Of a DNA stretch of 64,000 nucleotides, positions 27,661 through 37,041 are shown piece after piece. Within the stretch, counting starts at the first letter, position 1. Every line of letters begins with the position of its first letter. Under the pieces are notes generated by a model. It did not search any database. It saw only the letters and a program-made list of their open reading frames with translations, and was not told the origin of the DNA. The position numbers and the translations under genes were made by a program. Origin of the DNA: RBG-16-34-14 sp963798865. Lineage in GTDB: Bacteria > Bacteroidota > Ignavibacteria > Ignavibacteriales > Ignavibacteriaceae. Location: the NCBI GenBank assembly GCA_963798865.1, contig CAWCVZ010000009.1:124001-188000 (forward strand), in the 5' to 3' direction.

Positions 27661-28692
27661 ATGATTAAAGAAATTATTATAAGTTTTATTTTGGTTTTTA
27701 CTATTGCGGCAGATTTTAATGCTCAGGGGTTTGTTTCCGATGTTTCAAAAAAAGGAACAACCGCAGCAAGTTTCCTTTCAATAGGGCAAAGCGGAAGAGC
27801 AGTTGGAATGGGAAGCGCTTTTGTTGGTGTTGCCAATGATGTAAGTGCTATTTACTGGAACCCTGCAGGTCTTGCATCTCTTAAAGGTGTAAATGTTATG
27901 TTTGATCATACTGAATGGCTTGCTGATATTAAATATAATTTTTTGGCTGCAAGCTATACCATCGGCGAGCTTGGAACTATAGGCCTAAGTTTTACATCAT
28001 CAGATGTTGGAGAAATGAAAGTTACAACTATAGAGCAGCCAGATGGAACCGGGGAAGTTTTCACTGTTTCTGATGCAGCATTTTCTGTTGCTTATGCTCT
28101 TCAGCTTACAGATAAATTTTCCATAGGGTTTAATCCAAAATTTGTTTACCAGAGTGTATGGAAGATGAATGCAACTGCATTTGCAATGGATCTTGGAGTT
28201 CAATATATAACTCCATTCGATGGGATGGTTCTGGCAATGTCAATATCAAACTTCGGAACAAAAATGCAGCTATCAGGAAATTCAAATCTTATTCTTCACG
28301 ATATAGATCCGGTTAACGGAGGAAATAATGATAAGATTCCCGCATACCTCGAAACCGAATCATGGTCTTTACCTCTTAATTTCAGAGTGGGAGTTGCGTA
28401 TAATCCTGTATATACAGATATGCATAAATTAACTATTGCTGTAGATGCTTCACATCCCAACGATAATTACGAAAGTATTAATGCTGGTGCCGAATACATT
28501 TATAATAATTTTATTTCTCTGCGTGGAGGATATAAATCATTATTCCTGAATACATCTGAAGAAACATTTACTCTTGGATTTGGACTTAGACAACAGCTTA
28601 TGGATAATGTTGTAATTATGGTTGATTATGCATATCAGGATTTTGGAAGATTAAGTGATATACAAAAATTTTCAGTTGGTATTAATTTCTAA
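27661..28692 (+). CDS. PorV/PorQ-like outer-membrane beta-barrel protein
   Basis: 343 aa. Signal peptide 1-22; the conserved opening SIGQSGRAVGMGSAFVGVANDVSAIYWNPAGLASL is that of the PorV/PorQ (UPF0164, FadL-like) family, and the rest alternates as barrel strands, ending YAYQDFGRLSDIQKFSVGINF. PorV proteins shuttle T9SS cargo to the surface. A copy here, between surface-protein and glycosidase genes, may serve locus-specific cargo. It starts 12 bases after the 1039-aa protein gene. Confidence 0.85.
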   Translation: MIKEIIISFILVFTIAADFNAQGFVSDVSKKGTTAASFLSIGQSGRAVGMGSAFVGVANDVSAIYWNPAGLASLKGVNVMFDHTEWLADIKYNFLAASYTIGELGTIGLSFTSSDVGEMKVTTIEQPDGTGEVFTVSDAAFSVAYALQLTDKFSIGFNPKFVYQSVWKMNATAFAMDLGVQYITPFDGMVLAMSISNFGTKMQLSGNSNLILHDIDPVNGGNNDKIPAYLETESWSLPLNFRVGVAYNPVYTDMHKLTIAVDASHPNDNYESINAGAEYIYNNFISLRGGYKSLFLNTSEETFTLGFGLRQQLMDNVVIMVDYAYQDFGRLSDIQKFSVGINF

Positions 28693-28713
28693 AAAAAATA
28701 GTTTGTGTTCGTA

Positions 28714-29556
28714 ATGATATTCCTAAATAAATATTCAATTGTAATTCTGTTTCTTTTAATTATTCCTGTTTCCTGCAAAGATAATTTTACGGATGATACA
28801 CCCGAAGATACAATAGCAGGCTGGAAGCTTGTCTGGTCAGATGAATTCAATTATACAGGTGCACTTGATTCAACAAAATGGGGTTATGATATTGGTTCAG
28901 GCGGATGGGGAAATAATGAGCTTCAGTATTACAGTTCTGATCTTGTAAATGCACGAGCTGAAAATGGAAAAATGATAATTGAGGCAATCAGGTACGGGGA
29001 CAGAGTACCGGAATATAGTTCAGCAAGAGTTGTAACAACAGGCAAGGGAGATTGGACCTACGGAAAAATTGAAGTTAAAGCCAAGCTTCCTTCGGGGAGA
29101 GGAACATGGCCGGCAATCTGGATGCTTCCAACTGATTGGAATTATGGAAACGGAGGCTGGCCTGATAATGGAGAAATAGACATTATGGAACATGTCGGCT
29201 ATGACCCCGGAAATATTCATGGTTCCACTCACTGCCATACTTATAATTGGCCAAAAAATACACAAAAGACAGCTATTATTAATATTCCGGATGCACAGGA
29301 TGAATTTCATTCTTATATAATGGAATGGTATCCTGAAAAAATCGATATGTATGTGGACAGCGTAAAATATTTTACATCAATAAATGATGATACGGGATGG
29401 GAAGCCTGGCCTTTTAATAAAGATTTTCATTTGATTTTAAATATTGCAGTTGGGGGAAACTGGGGAGGGGCACAGGGAATCGATACTACGATTTTTCCTC
29501 AGAAAATGGAAGTAGATTATGTCAGGATTTATAAATGGCAGGAAGCAACTAAATAA
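28714..29556 (+). CDS. GH16 lipoprotein (endo-beta-1,3-glucanase / laminarinase-like)
   Basis: About 280 aa using the ATG at 28714; a GTG at 28705 is also possible. The export signal ends in a lipobox (IPVSC). The GH16 jelly-roll has WSDEFNYTGALDSTKWGYD, NNELQYY, PAIWMLP and the catalytic motif ExDxxE in GEIDIMEHVG, with Glu154 as nucleophile and Glu159 as acid/base counted from 28714. The extra Met-type spacing (EIDIME) is typical of laminarinases and not of the shorter lichenase form. It is likely anchored on the outer membrane. Confidence 0.93.
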   Translation: MIFLNKYSIVILFLLIIPVSCKDNFTDDTPEDTIAGWKLVWSDEFNYTGALDSTKWGYDIGSGGWGNNELQYYSSDLVNARAENGKMIIEAIRYGDRVPEYSSARVVTTGKGDWTYGKIEVKAKLPSGRGTWPAIWMLPTDWNYGNGGWPDNGEIDIMEHVGYDPGNIHGSTHCHTYNWPKNTQKTAIINIPDAQDEFHSYIMEWYPEKIDMYVDSVKYFTSINDDTGWEAWPFNKDFHLILNIAVGGNWGGAQGIDTTIFPQKMEVDYVRIYKWQEATK

Positions 29557-29586
29557 TTTTTTGTTTATCTGAAAACAGGACAAATA

Positions 29587-31857
29587 ATGAAATATTTTTT
29601 ATCTATATCATTTGCATTAATTATTTTTATAACCTTCGCAGGTTTTCAAAACCAGCCGAAACAATTCGATCCTAAATCAGAAACAGTAAGTAAAGTTAAA
29701 GCTCTGTTATCCGAAATGACACTTGAAGAGAAAGTCGGTCAGATGACCCAGGTTACTATCCAGGTTGTATCTGCAAAACAGGGAACAAAAGATCAGCATC
29801 ATGTCCTTGATGAAAAGAAATTAGAAGAGGCTGTTGTAAAATATAAAGTCGGTTCTCTTCTTAATGTTTATGATGTTGCTCACGAAATAGATTACTGGCA
29901 TGAAATAATAAATAAAATAGAAGACCTGGCTGTTAATAAAACAAGACTCGGCATTCCGGTTCTTTATGGAATAGACGCTATTCATGGCGCTACGTATACA
30001 AAGGGTTCAACATTGTTCCCGCAAGGAATTAATATGGCGGCAACCTGGAATAAAGAACTGGTTGAAAAGATTGGTGCGATTACTTCATTTGAAACCCGTG
30101 CATCAGGAATACCATGGAATTTTTATCCTGTTCTGGATATAGGGAGGCAACCTTTGTGGCCCAGACTCTGGGAAACTTATGGCGAAGATGTTTACCTCGC
30201 TTCTCAAACAGGTGCAGCATATATAAAAGGTGCGCAGGGAAATGATATTGGTGAACCGGATAAGTTAGCAGTTTGCCTTAAGCATTATGTGGGTTATGGT
30301 TATCCAAATAATGGAAGAGACAGAACTCCTGCATGGATATCTGAAAGAATGATGCGCGAATATTTCCTTCCAACTTTTGAAGCAGGTATAAATGCAGGAG
30401 CTCCCACAGTTATGGTTAATTCGGGAGAGGTTGATGGAATCCCGACGCATTCTGATTATCACCTCTTAACAGAAGTTCTTCGTGGTGAAATGAAATTTAA
30501 AGGTTTTGTTGTTTCCGACTGGGAAGATATAAAGAGACTTTATACACGGGATAGAGTTGCCGATTCCCCGAAAGAAGCAGTCCGTATTGCTGTTATGGCT
30601 GGTGTTGATATGAGTATGGTTCCGCTTGATTATAGTTTTTATGAGTATCTTCTTGAATTAGTAAATGAAGGTTCTGTACCTATGTGGAGAATTGATGAAG
30701 CAGTCGGAAGAATACTTACTGTAAAAATGGAACTTGGACTTTTTGATAATCCTTTTCCAAATAAAGAAATGAAAAAAAGATTTGCCAATGATGATTTTAC
30801 AAAAGTGAATTTACAGGCTGCAAGGGAATCAATTATTTTAACTAAAAATGAAAATAGTCTTCTTCCACTTTCTAAGAATGTCAAAATACTCGTAACCGGT
30901 CCAACTGCAAATATGCTTTCTGTTATGAATGGAGGATGGACAATTACATGGCAGGGAAATGAAGAATCTCTTTACCCTCAGGAAAAAAACACAGTGCTTG
31001 AAGCAATAAAAAATAAAATCGGAGAAAAAAATGTTTCTTACGTTGAAGGAACTTCTTTCAATAATGAAATCAATATTGATGAGGCTGTAAAAGCAGCAAA
31101 GCAAAATGATGTTGTAATTCTTTGTTTGGGTGAACCTGCATATTGCGAAACACCGGGTAATATTACAGATCTTACTCTTGATCCCGCTCAGCTTCAGCTT
31201 GCCGAAAAATTAATGGAAACGGGTAAACCGGTTGTTGTTGTTATGCTTGAAGGAAGACCACGAGTAATAAACCCAATTCTTGGTGGTGCAGGTGCGGTTC
31301 TTGTTGCTTTTCTGCCCGGTATGGAAGGCGGGAATGCGTTAGCTGATATTATTTTTGGTGATTATTCACCAAGCGGAAAACTTCCTGTGTCCTATCCTAA
31401 ATATCCTAATGGAAATACAACTTATGATTATAAGCCCTTGGAGAAATTTGATACTAATGATTATGATCCTCAATGGGCTTTTGGATATGGACTAAGCTAT
31501 TCAACTTTCAGCTATAGTAATTTAAAACTGGATCAAAAAGAAATTAAAGAAACAGATGAAATAAATATTTCAGTTGATGTTGCCAATACAGGAAAAGTGG
31601 AAGCAACTGAGGTTGTTCAGCTTTATCTTTGCGATTTATATGGGTCCGTTTCAAGACCAAACAAACAATTGAAAGGTTATGAAAAAATTTTATTGAAGCC
31701 CGGGGAAAAACAAACTGTTAATTTCAAAATTAATAGGGATCATTTGTCATTTGTCGGAAGAGAAAATAAACGTATTGTTGAGCCCGGAGAATTCGAAGTA
31801 ATGATAAATAATTTAAAAGGTAAATTTACTTTAAAAGAAGCAGCAGCAGGTAAATAA
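29587..31857 (+). CDS. GH3 beta-glucosidase, exported
   Basis: 756 aa. Signal peptide about 1-20, three typical GH3 parts: (alpha/beta)8 domain with KHYVGYG (232-238) and nucleophile Asp311 in GFVVSDWEDI; an alpha/beta sandwich (about 415-625) with LCLGEPAYCETPGN carrying the acid/base region; and a C-terminal FN3-like domain (YSTFSYSNLKL to GEFEVMINN). It would release glucose from beta-glucan oligosaccharides in the periplasm. It sits between two GH16 genes, 30 bases after the first and 18 before the second. Confidence 0.96.
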   Translation: MKYFLSISFALIIFITFAGFQNQPKQFDPKSETVSKVKALLSEMTLEEKVGQMTQVTIQVVSAKQGTKDQHHVLDEKKLEEAVVKYKVGSLLNVYDVAHEIDYWHEIINKIEDLAVNKTRLGIPVLYGIDAIHGATYTKGSTLFPQGINMAATWNKELVEKIGAITSFETRASGIPWNFYPVLDIGRQPLWPRLWETYGEDVYLASQTGAAYIKGAQGNDIGEPDKLAVCLKHYVGYGYPNNGRDRTPAWISERMMREYFLPTFEAGINAGAPTVMVNSGEVDGIPTHSDYHLLTEVLRGEMKFKGFVVSDWEDIKRLYTRDRVADSPKEAVRIAVMAGVDMSMVPLDYSFYEYLLELVNEGSVPMWRIDEAVGRILTVKMELGLFDNPFPNKEMKKRFANDDFTKVNLQAARESIILTKNENSLLPLSKNVKILVTGPTANMLSVMNGGWTITWQGNEESLYPQEKNTVLEAIKNKIGEKNVSYVEGTSFNNEINIDEAVKAAKQNDVVILCLGEPAYCETPGNITDLTLDPAQLQLAEKLMETGKPVVVVMLEGRPRVINPILGGAGAVLVAFLPGMEGGNALADIIFGDYSPSGKLPVSYPKYPNGNTTYDYKPLEKFDTNDYDPQWAFGYGLSYSTFSYSNLKLDQKEIKETDEINISVDVANTGKVEATEVVQLYLCDLYGSVSRPNKQLKGYEKILLKPGEKQTVNFKINRDHLSFVGRENKRIVEPGEFEVMINNLKGKFTLKEAAAGK

Positions 31858-31875
31858 TATTAGTAATTTAATTAT

Positions 31876-32961
31876 ATGATGAAAATTTTTAGAAACATTG
31901 TACTTTTTTCCTTACTTCTTTTTTGTGAAAATATTTATTCGCAGAACTGGCAGCTCGTTTGGTCAGACGAATTTGATTCAACCTCTCTTGATTTAAATTC
32001 GTGGACCCGTGAGACGGGCGGAAACGGATGGGGAAACAATGAATTGGAATACTATACCAACCGTGAAGATAATTCTTACATCCAGGATGGTAAGCTTATA
32101 ATAAAAGCAATGGAAGAAAGCTACGGTGGTAATTCTTATACATCGGCAAGGTTAAAAACTCAGAATAAAAAATTATGGAAGTATGGAAAAATTGAAGCAA
32201 GGATGAAACTTCCTTTTGGACAGGGAATATGGCCTGCTTTCTGGATGCTTGGACAAAATATTACTTCGGTCGGGTGGCCGGCTTGCGGAGAGCTTGATAT
32301 AATGGAAATGATTGGAGGGCAGGGAAGGGAAAAAACTGTTTACGGTACTGCTCATTGGGATAACAATGGACATGCCCAGTATGGAAATTCCTATACTTTA
32401 TCTTCCGGAACTTTTGCAGATGATTTTCATGTTTTTAGAATCGAATGGAACCAGAGTTTTATAAAATGGTATGTAGATAATACGCAGTATAGTGCACTCA
32501 ATATTACTTCTACCGATTTAGATGAATTCAGGCAGAATTTTTTTATAATATTAAATCTTGCTGTTGGAGGCAACTGGCCCGGTTATCCGGATAACACTAC
32601 AACTTTTCCGCAATATCTTGAGGTTGATTATGTACGCGTATATCAGGATTCTCCCGCAGATATAAAAGATGAAGGATCAGTTCCTGAGAGGTTTGAATTA
32701 AAACAGAATTATCCTAATCCGTTTAATCCTTCAACGACAATTAATTTTTCACTTCCTGAAGATTCCTTTGTTACATTAAAGATTTACAATTCGATAGGTT
32801 CGGAAATATCAACTTTGTTTAAAAAACAAATTAATGCAGGTAAACATGAAATTCTTTTTAATGCCGAAAATACTTCAAGCCAGGTTTTATTTTACAATCT
32901 TACTGCAAAATCAGAGAATAATAATTTTACTTCTACAAAGAAAATGATACTCTTAAAATGA
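31876..32961 (+). CDS. Secreted GH16 beta-glucanase with T9SS sorting domain
   Basis: 361 aa. Signal peptide 1-22 (ends YSQ); GH16 domain (about 23-265) with catalytic GELDIMEMIG (Glu139, Asp141, Glu144), NNELEYY and PAFWMLG; then a sorting domain (about 275-361, LKQNYPNPFNPSTTINF to KKMILLK). It is the surface-secreted partner of the GH16 lipoprotein at 28714. It is the last gene of the plus-strand series and faces a convergent gene 103 bases later; no strong terminator hairpin was found in that gap. Confidence 0.95.
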   Translation: MMKIFRNIVLFSLLLFCENIYSQNWQLVWSDEFDSTSLDLNSWTRETGGNGWGNNELEYYTNREDNSYIQDGKLIIKAMEESYGGNSYTSARLKTQNKKLWKYGKIEARMKLPFGQGIWPAFWMLGQNITSVGWPACGELDIMEMIGGQGREKTVYGTAHWDNNGHAQYGNSYTLSSGTFADDFHVFRIEWNQSFIKWYVDNTQYSALNITSTDLDEFRQNFFIILNLAVGGNWPGYPDNTTTFPQYLEVDYVRVYQDSPADIKDEGSVPERFELKQNYPNPFNPSTTINFSLPEDSFVTLKIYNSIGSEISTLFKKQINAGKHEILFNAENTSSQVLFYNLTAKSENNNFTSTKKMILLK

Positions 32962-33064
32962 AAAGATCTTTCATCAGGGATTTATTTTTATTCCTTAACC
33001 ACATCTTCATCATCGCTAACTAAAAAAATGCTTTTAATAAAATGATTTTTTTTCCTAAATAATG

Positions 33065-35023
33065 TTATTTAATTAAAGTCATCTTTTTCATTGTTCTTAA
33101 ATTACTGCTTTGAAATTCGTAAAGATAAATACCGCTGCTTAATTTTGAACCATCAAATTGAACTTCATAAAAACCCGGAGGCTGTTCTTCGTTTACTAAT
33201 GTAGTAACAAGGTTTCCAAGAATATCGTAAACCTTTAATGAGACAAATTGTTTCTTGCCGATAGAATACTTGATGCTTGTTTCCGGGTTAAATGGATTTG
33301 GATAATTCTGATATAAAGCAAATTCTGTAGGAGTATTAATTGATTTATATAAATTAATAAATTCCTGGTTTCCGATTAATAATTTGAATTCATTATTATG
33401 ATGATTGCCGGAAATTGAAATTTCATTCTGATCCTTCAGGTCATAAAACTTTTTTAATCTTTCATCAAGGAGATAAATTTTATATTCACTGAATTTTTCA
33501 ATTCTGTCTATAGTGAGCTTAACATTTTTATTAGTTTCATTTTTTATCTGAACGTCAAATGATTGTCCCTCGCCTACACCAGGTCTGTGTTCTATAAATA
33601 ACTGCTTATATACTGTTGAAAGATTTTCATTTTGCAATCGAATATTTAATTCTTCAAAATTTCCGGGAGGGGCGAAATAATCCATCTCGTCATAATCATT
33701 GCTTGCAGTTGGTTCAAATCCAACCATAACTTCTGATGCAAATTCATCGGAACTTAATTTCAATTTTAAACTCTTATCAGAAAGGAAATAAGTCTGACCG
33801 GTTGTCTTCGGCAAGCTTGAAGTAAATGGATATGGAATAGATAAAGATGCACGACCATCGGGGTTAAGAAAATAATAACCTTCATAGGGAGCCATTGAAG
33901 CGGGCTGCGTAAAATTCCCGCTGAAAGAATATATAATTGCATTCGGAAGAGTGTTTGCATTTCGAATATCTGCAAGACTAACATTCTTTTCGAAAGGATT
34001 TGAAATTATATTCCATCCTGAATGAAGAGGGATATTAAAAGCATTTCCTGCTAAAGTAACAGTATTAACCTGGCGGGATACATTGATAGAATTCCTGCTC
34101 AGTGCCCAAAATCCTTTGCCGGGGGTAAAATTAAAAGTCGCCTGCCCATTAAACTCAGTTAGATTAATTGGTTCCGATCCATCATCATAAAATACATTCC
34201 AGTCTTTCTTTTGTGTACCTGTTATAAAAGTATTGACGGGTAAATTATTATTTCCCGGGATTCCTATTAATCTATAGCTGGTATTTTTTGCTGGATCTCC
34301 GAAAGAATAAGTTTTACTTAATTGAATGGTTGAAGGATATGTAGAAGTTGTTCCGGATATTGCAACAAGGTCTAAGGAAATAGCCCCTCCATCCTGCTGG
34401 TTATCAAATAAAAATTCTCTGAACCCTATATTAACATTTGAGCCTGCAGGAATTACAGTTCCAATTGTTATAAACCATTTTCCCCAGTTCGTATCGCTGC
34501 CAGCGGGATATAAAACCTGTCCCATCTGGTTAAAATTAGTTCCATCAGTAGAATAATAAATATAGACCGAATCAGCAAAAGAAATAACCTGGTTTCTCAG
34601 CCAGAAAAAAAGAGTATCAGTGGCTTGAATATTTTGAATAACAGGGGTAATCAGCCATTGATCATTAAATGTCGGGCTGCTGCCGAAAGTGCAGTATGCA
34701 ACAGCATTTCCTCCTCCGGGAGGAGTTGAAATAGTCCTTGTTTCCCAATTCGTCCCTTCCCAATTAGGGAGAGGTGTTCCAGCAGTTTGCCTGCTCCAGC
34801 CGCTTCCGCCTTGTGTAAAAACGTTCCAGCCTGTGGGCGGAAAAGTAGCTGATTCAAAGGATTCAGAAAATGAGGCGGCTGTAATTTTTAATTGATTAGT
34901 TAGAGTAAAAGGAATTTTTTCTATCCGCTTTTCTTTCGCAACAGGTACTTTAATTAAATTCTGTGGATATAAAAAAGCGGAAAATAAAAACAAGGATAAA
35001 GTTAAAAGTAAATATTTTTTCAT
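33065..35023 (-). CDS. Secreted choice-of-anchor J (MAM-like) protein with T9SS sorting domain
   Basis: 652 aa. Signal peptide 1-20; a choice-of-anchor J/MAM-like beta-sandwich (about 52-230, SFESATFPPTGWNVFTQGGSGWSRQ, NDQWLITPVI); a middle module with GWNIISNPFEKNVSLADI and GYYFLNP, related to the WNMVSIPG module of the giant proteins near 50500 and 59500; and a sorting domain (about 565-652, LYQNYPNPFNPETSIKYS to KKMTLIK). No enzyme motif was seen. It is probably a surface adhesin or binding protein; its relation to the glucan genes is unknown. Confidence 0.85.
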   Translation of the reverse strand: MKKYLLLTLSLFLFSAFLYPQNLIKVPVAKEKRIEKIPFTLTNQLKITAASFSESFESATFPPTGWNVFTQGGSGWSRQTAGTPLPNWEGTNWETRTISTPPGGGNAVAYCTFGSSPTFNDQWLITPVIQNIQATDTLFFWLRNQVISFADSVYIYYSTDGTNFNQMGQVLYPAGSDTNWGKWFITIGTVIPAGSNVNIGFREFLFDNQQDGGAISLDLVAISGTTSTYPSTIQLSKTYSFGDPAKNTSYRLIGIPGNNNLPVNTFITGTQKKDWNVFYDDGSEPINLTEFNGQATFNFTPGKGFWALSRNSINVSRQVNTVTLAGNAFNIPLHSGWNIISNPFEKNVSLADIRNANTLPNAIIYSFSGNFTQPASMAPYEGYYFLNPDGRASLSIPYPFTSSLPKTTGQTYFLSDKSLKLKLSSDEFASEVMVGFEPTASNDYDEMDYFAPPGNFEELNIRLQNENLSTVYKQLFIEHRPGVGEGQSFDVQIKNETNKNVKLTIDRIEKFSEYKIYLLDERLKKFYDLKDQNEISISGNHHNNEFKLLIGNQEFINLYKSINTPTEFALYQNYPNPFNPETSIKYSIGKKQFVSLKVYDILGNLVTTLVNEEQPPGFYEVQFDGSKLSSGIYLYEFQSSNLRTMKKMTLIK

Positions 35024-35053
35024 TTGGTGAAATCCTTAATAAAAATTTGGCTA

Positions 35054-36490
35054 CTATTCATCACTCTTTACAAAAATGAACATACCACCTTCATCATTTG
35101 TATCCTTTACCGCCTGAAGAATCGGTGTCTGATCAGAGTTGTTAGTAACTGCAACTTTAAAATCATTAAAGAGCTGGCTGGCATCCATATATTTATTTTT
35201 ATTTTCCTTTAACGCTTTAATAAGATAATATGTGAAAATAGAATGATTATCTTTTCCTGCATCCATTACTTCTTCTATTCCGCCCGAGGTTAATGCAAGC
35301 CTGGATTGTTTGCGGTAAACTTCTTTATAATACCGTGACATATCACTTGGGTCAAAAGGAATTTTTTCTGTCTCACCACCTCTGAATATATCTCCGGCAA
35401 AACATGCATCAGTAATAAGCAAAGTATGTTTTGATGGAATTCCTCCAAGAAATGTTTTTATATCGTTATTGGAGATATAATCCGCAATTGAATTTGATTG
35501 TGCATCAGCCGGAACCCAGTATCCTTTATTAAGAGCTTTATTATACTGACCATGACCTGCATAAAAAATTAATACATTATCATCCGGGGTAATATTTTTT
35601 GTCAGCCATTCAAATTTTTCAATAATATTTCTTCTTGTAGCGTCTTTATCAATTAAAGTATAAACTTCATTAAAATGGTAATCCTTTTTAAGAATCTCGG
35701 CAATTCCTGTTGCATCATTAACAGCAGTTTTTAACGGGTGCCATGATCCTTCATAAGAATTTATTCCTATAACAAGTGCAACAAATTTACCCACGGTAAT
35801 AAGGTCTTCAAGTTTTCTTGCAATTATAAAAGTATCAATTCTTGTATTAAAGTAACTGTCAGTTGCCTGAACCACAATCGGGTTATCACCCATTTTAAGA
35901 TAAAGCTCAGCCTTGAATTCCCCGTTATCCGACAAAGTTGCCCGCTGGTTATTAACTTTAACTTCAAGAACTCCGCTTGGATCAAGAGCATATCCTTTTA
36001 CAACTGCAACTTCACTTTTTCTTATTACTTTAATTCCTCTTGTAACAGATGGTTCAACTATTGTAAGTGTGGGCGCTAAATTATCTACTTTATTATTAAT
36101 TCTGAATGTTGCCTCGCTTTTAATACCGGCAGAATTTTCTGCTTCAACTTTAAAATTGTTCAGCCCATCCGACAATGAAATGGTAGCAAAAAAATTATTA
36201 TCATTTAAAAGAGTTGCTTTTATTTTATTAATCATTACCGAAACAACCTGTGAATTATCAACCACTCTTCCTCTTATAGTAGTGCTTGTCTGATTTAATT
36301 CGGCTTCCATTAAATTATTCAGCTGGGGTTCGGTTATTATAATTTGCGGTGCGGAGTTTGTCGTCTGGTTTTCAGTTTGTTTCTCAACCTGTTTTTTAGG
36401 AAGAAGTCTTCCCGAAGGTGTTGAGCCTGTTACCTGAGCAATTACAGGTAACGAAATAATAAAAGTTAAAAGTATAATTAAAATTTTCAT
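35054..36490 (-). CDS. Exported caspase-fold peptidase (family C14) with Ig-like domains
   Basis: 478 aa. Signal peptide 1-19 (ends VIAQ); two Ig-like domains (about 50-135 and 140-225, the glucodextranase-B/cadherin-like type often seen in front of bacterial caspases); then a caspase p20-type domain (about 233-475). The catalytic pair is His313 in YAGHGQ and Cys363 in TDACFAGD, both intact. Caspase-fold enzymes cleave after Arg/Lys or Asp depending on subgroup; specificity cannot be read here. It follows the small membrane protein by 14 bases and the papain-like peptidase lies upstream on the same strand. Confidence 0.93.
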   Translation of the reverse strand: MKILIILLTFIISLPVIAQVTGSTPSGRLLPKKQVEKQTENQTTNSAPQIIITEPQLNNLMEAELNQTSTTIRGRVVDNSQVVSVMINKIKATLLNDNNFFATISLSDGLNNFKVEAENSAGIKSEATFRINNKVDNLAPTLTIVEPSVTRGIKVIRKSEVAVVKGYALDPSGVLEVKVNNQRATLSDNGEFKAELYLKMGDNPIVVQATDSYFNTRIDTFIIARKLEDLITVGKFVALVIGINSYEGSWHPLKTAVNDATGIAEILKKDYHFNEVYTLIDKDATRRNIIEKFEWLTKNITPDDNVLIFYAGHGQYNKALNKGYWVPADAQSNSIADYISNNDIKTFLGGIPSKHTLLITDACFAGDIFRGGETEKIPFDPSDMSRYYKEVYRKQSRLALTSGGIEEVMDAGKDNHSIFTYYLIKALKENKNKYMDASQLFNDFKVAVTNNSDQTPILQAVKDTNDEGGMFIFVKSDE

Positions 36491-36504
36491 TTTGTACCTT
36501 TAAA

Positions 36505-36981
36505 TTATTGAGGTCTACCGGGAGGAGCCGGTATATTTGTTGTCGTTTCAGTACTATTATCTTTCTTTAAAATAAAATAAGCTGCTGCGCCTCCTGCAAC
36601 AGCTGCGCCTCCAACTACCCATAACCATGGAAAACCACCTTCTTTAACCTCGGTGGCTGTCACTTCAAAATAAAAATCTTCTCCTTCAAGTTTAGCTTCT
36701 TCATCGGGTTTAATATTCCAGATTATAGTCCTTCTTGTACCGGCAAATTTACCTTTACCAACATCTCCTGCAACATCATCCGGGACCAATTCAAATGAGG
36801 CATCACTTGATCTTTTTAAAACTACATTTACATCATATTCTTTATCCGGATCACCCTTAACTGTATAATAGATTAATACTTTTCCTTCAACTGCTTCAAA
36901 GGTTGCACTTACTTTTTCCTGTGAAAAGATGAATCCGTTTATAAGGAAAACAAAAATCAAAGTAAGGTAGATTTTGTTCAT
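36505..36981 (-). CDS. Small exported Ig-like protein with C-terminal membrane helix
   Basis: 158 aa. Signal peptide 1-20 (ends FSQ), a single beta-sandwich domain (about 22-112, KVSATFEAVEGKVLIYYTVKG ... GTRRTIIWNIKPDEE) like those found next to formylglycine-type and caspase proteins in Bacteroidota, a hydrophobic helix (about 115-138, WLWVVGGAAVAGGAAAYFIL) and a short Pro-rich cytoplasmic tail. It looks like a membrane-tethered partner of the caspase gene 14 bases downstream. Function unknown. Confidence 0.75.
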   Translation of the reverse strand: MNKIYLTLIFVFLINGFIFSQEKVSATFEAVEGKVLIYYTVKGDPDKEYDVNVVLKRSSDASFELVPDDVAGDVGKGKFAGTRRTIIWNIKPDEEAKLEGEDFYFEVTATEVKEGGFPWLWVVGGAAVAGGAAAYFILKKDNSTETTTNIPAPPGRPQ

Positions 36982-37041
36982 TTTATCTCCGTTAAAAAAA
37001 ACTCATTAATAAATAAATGCGTAAAAATATTCTAATTAAGT

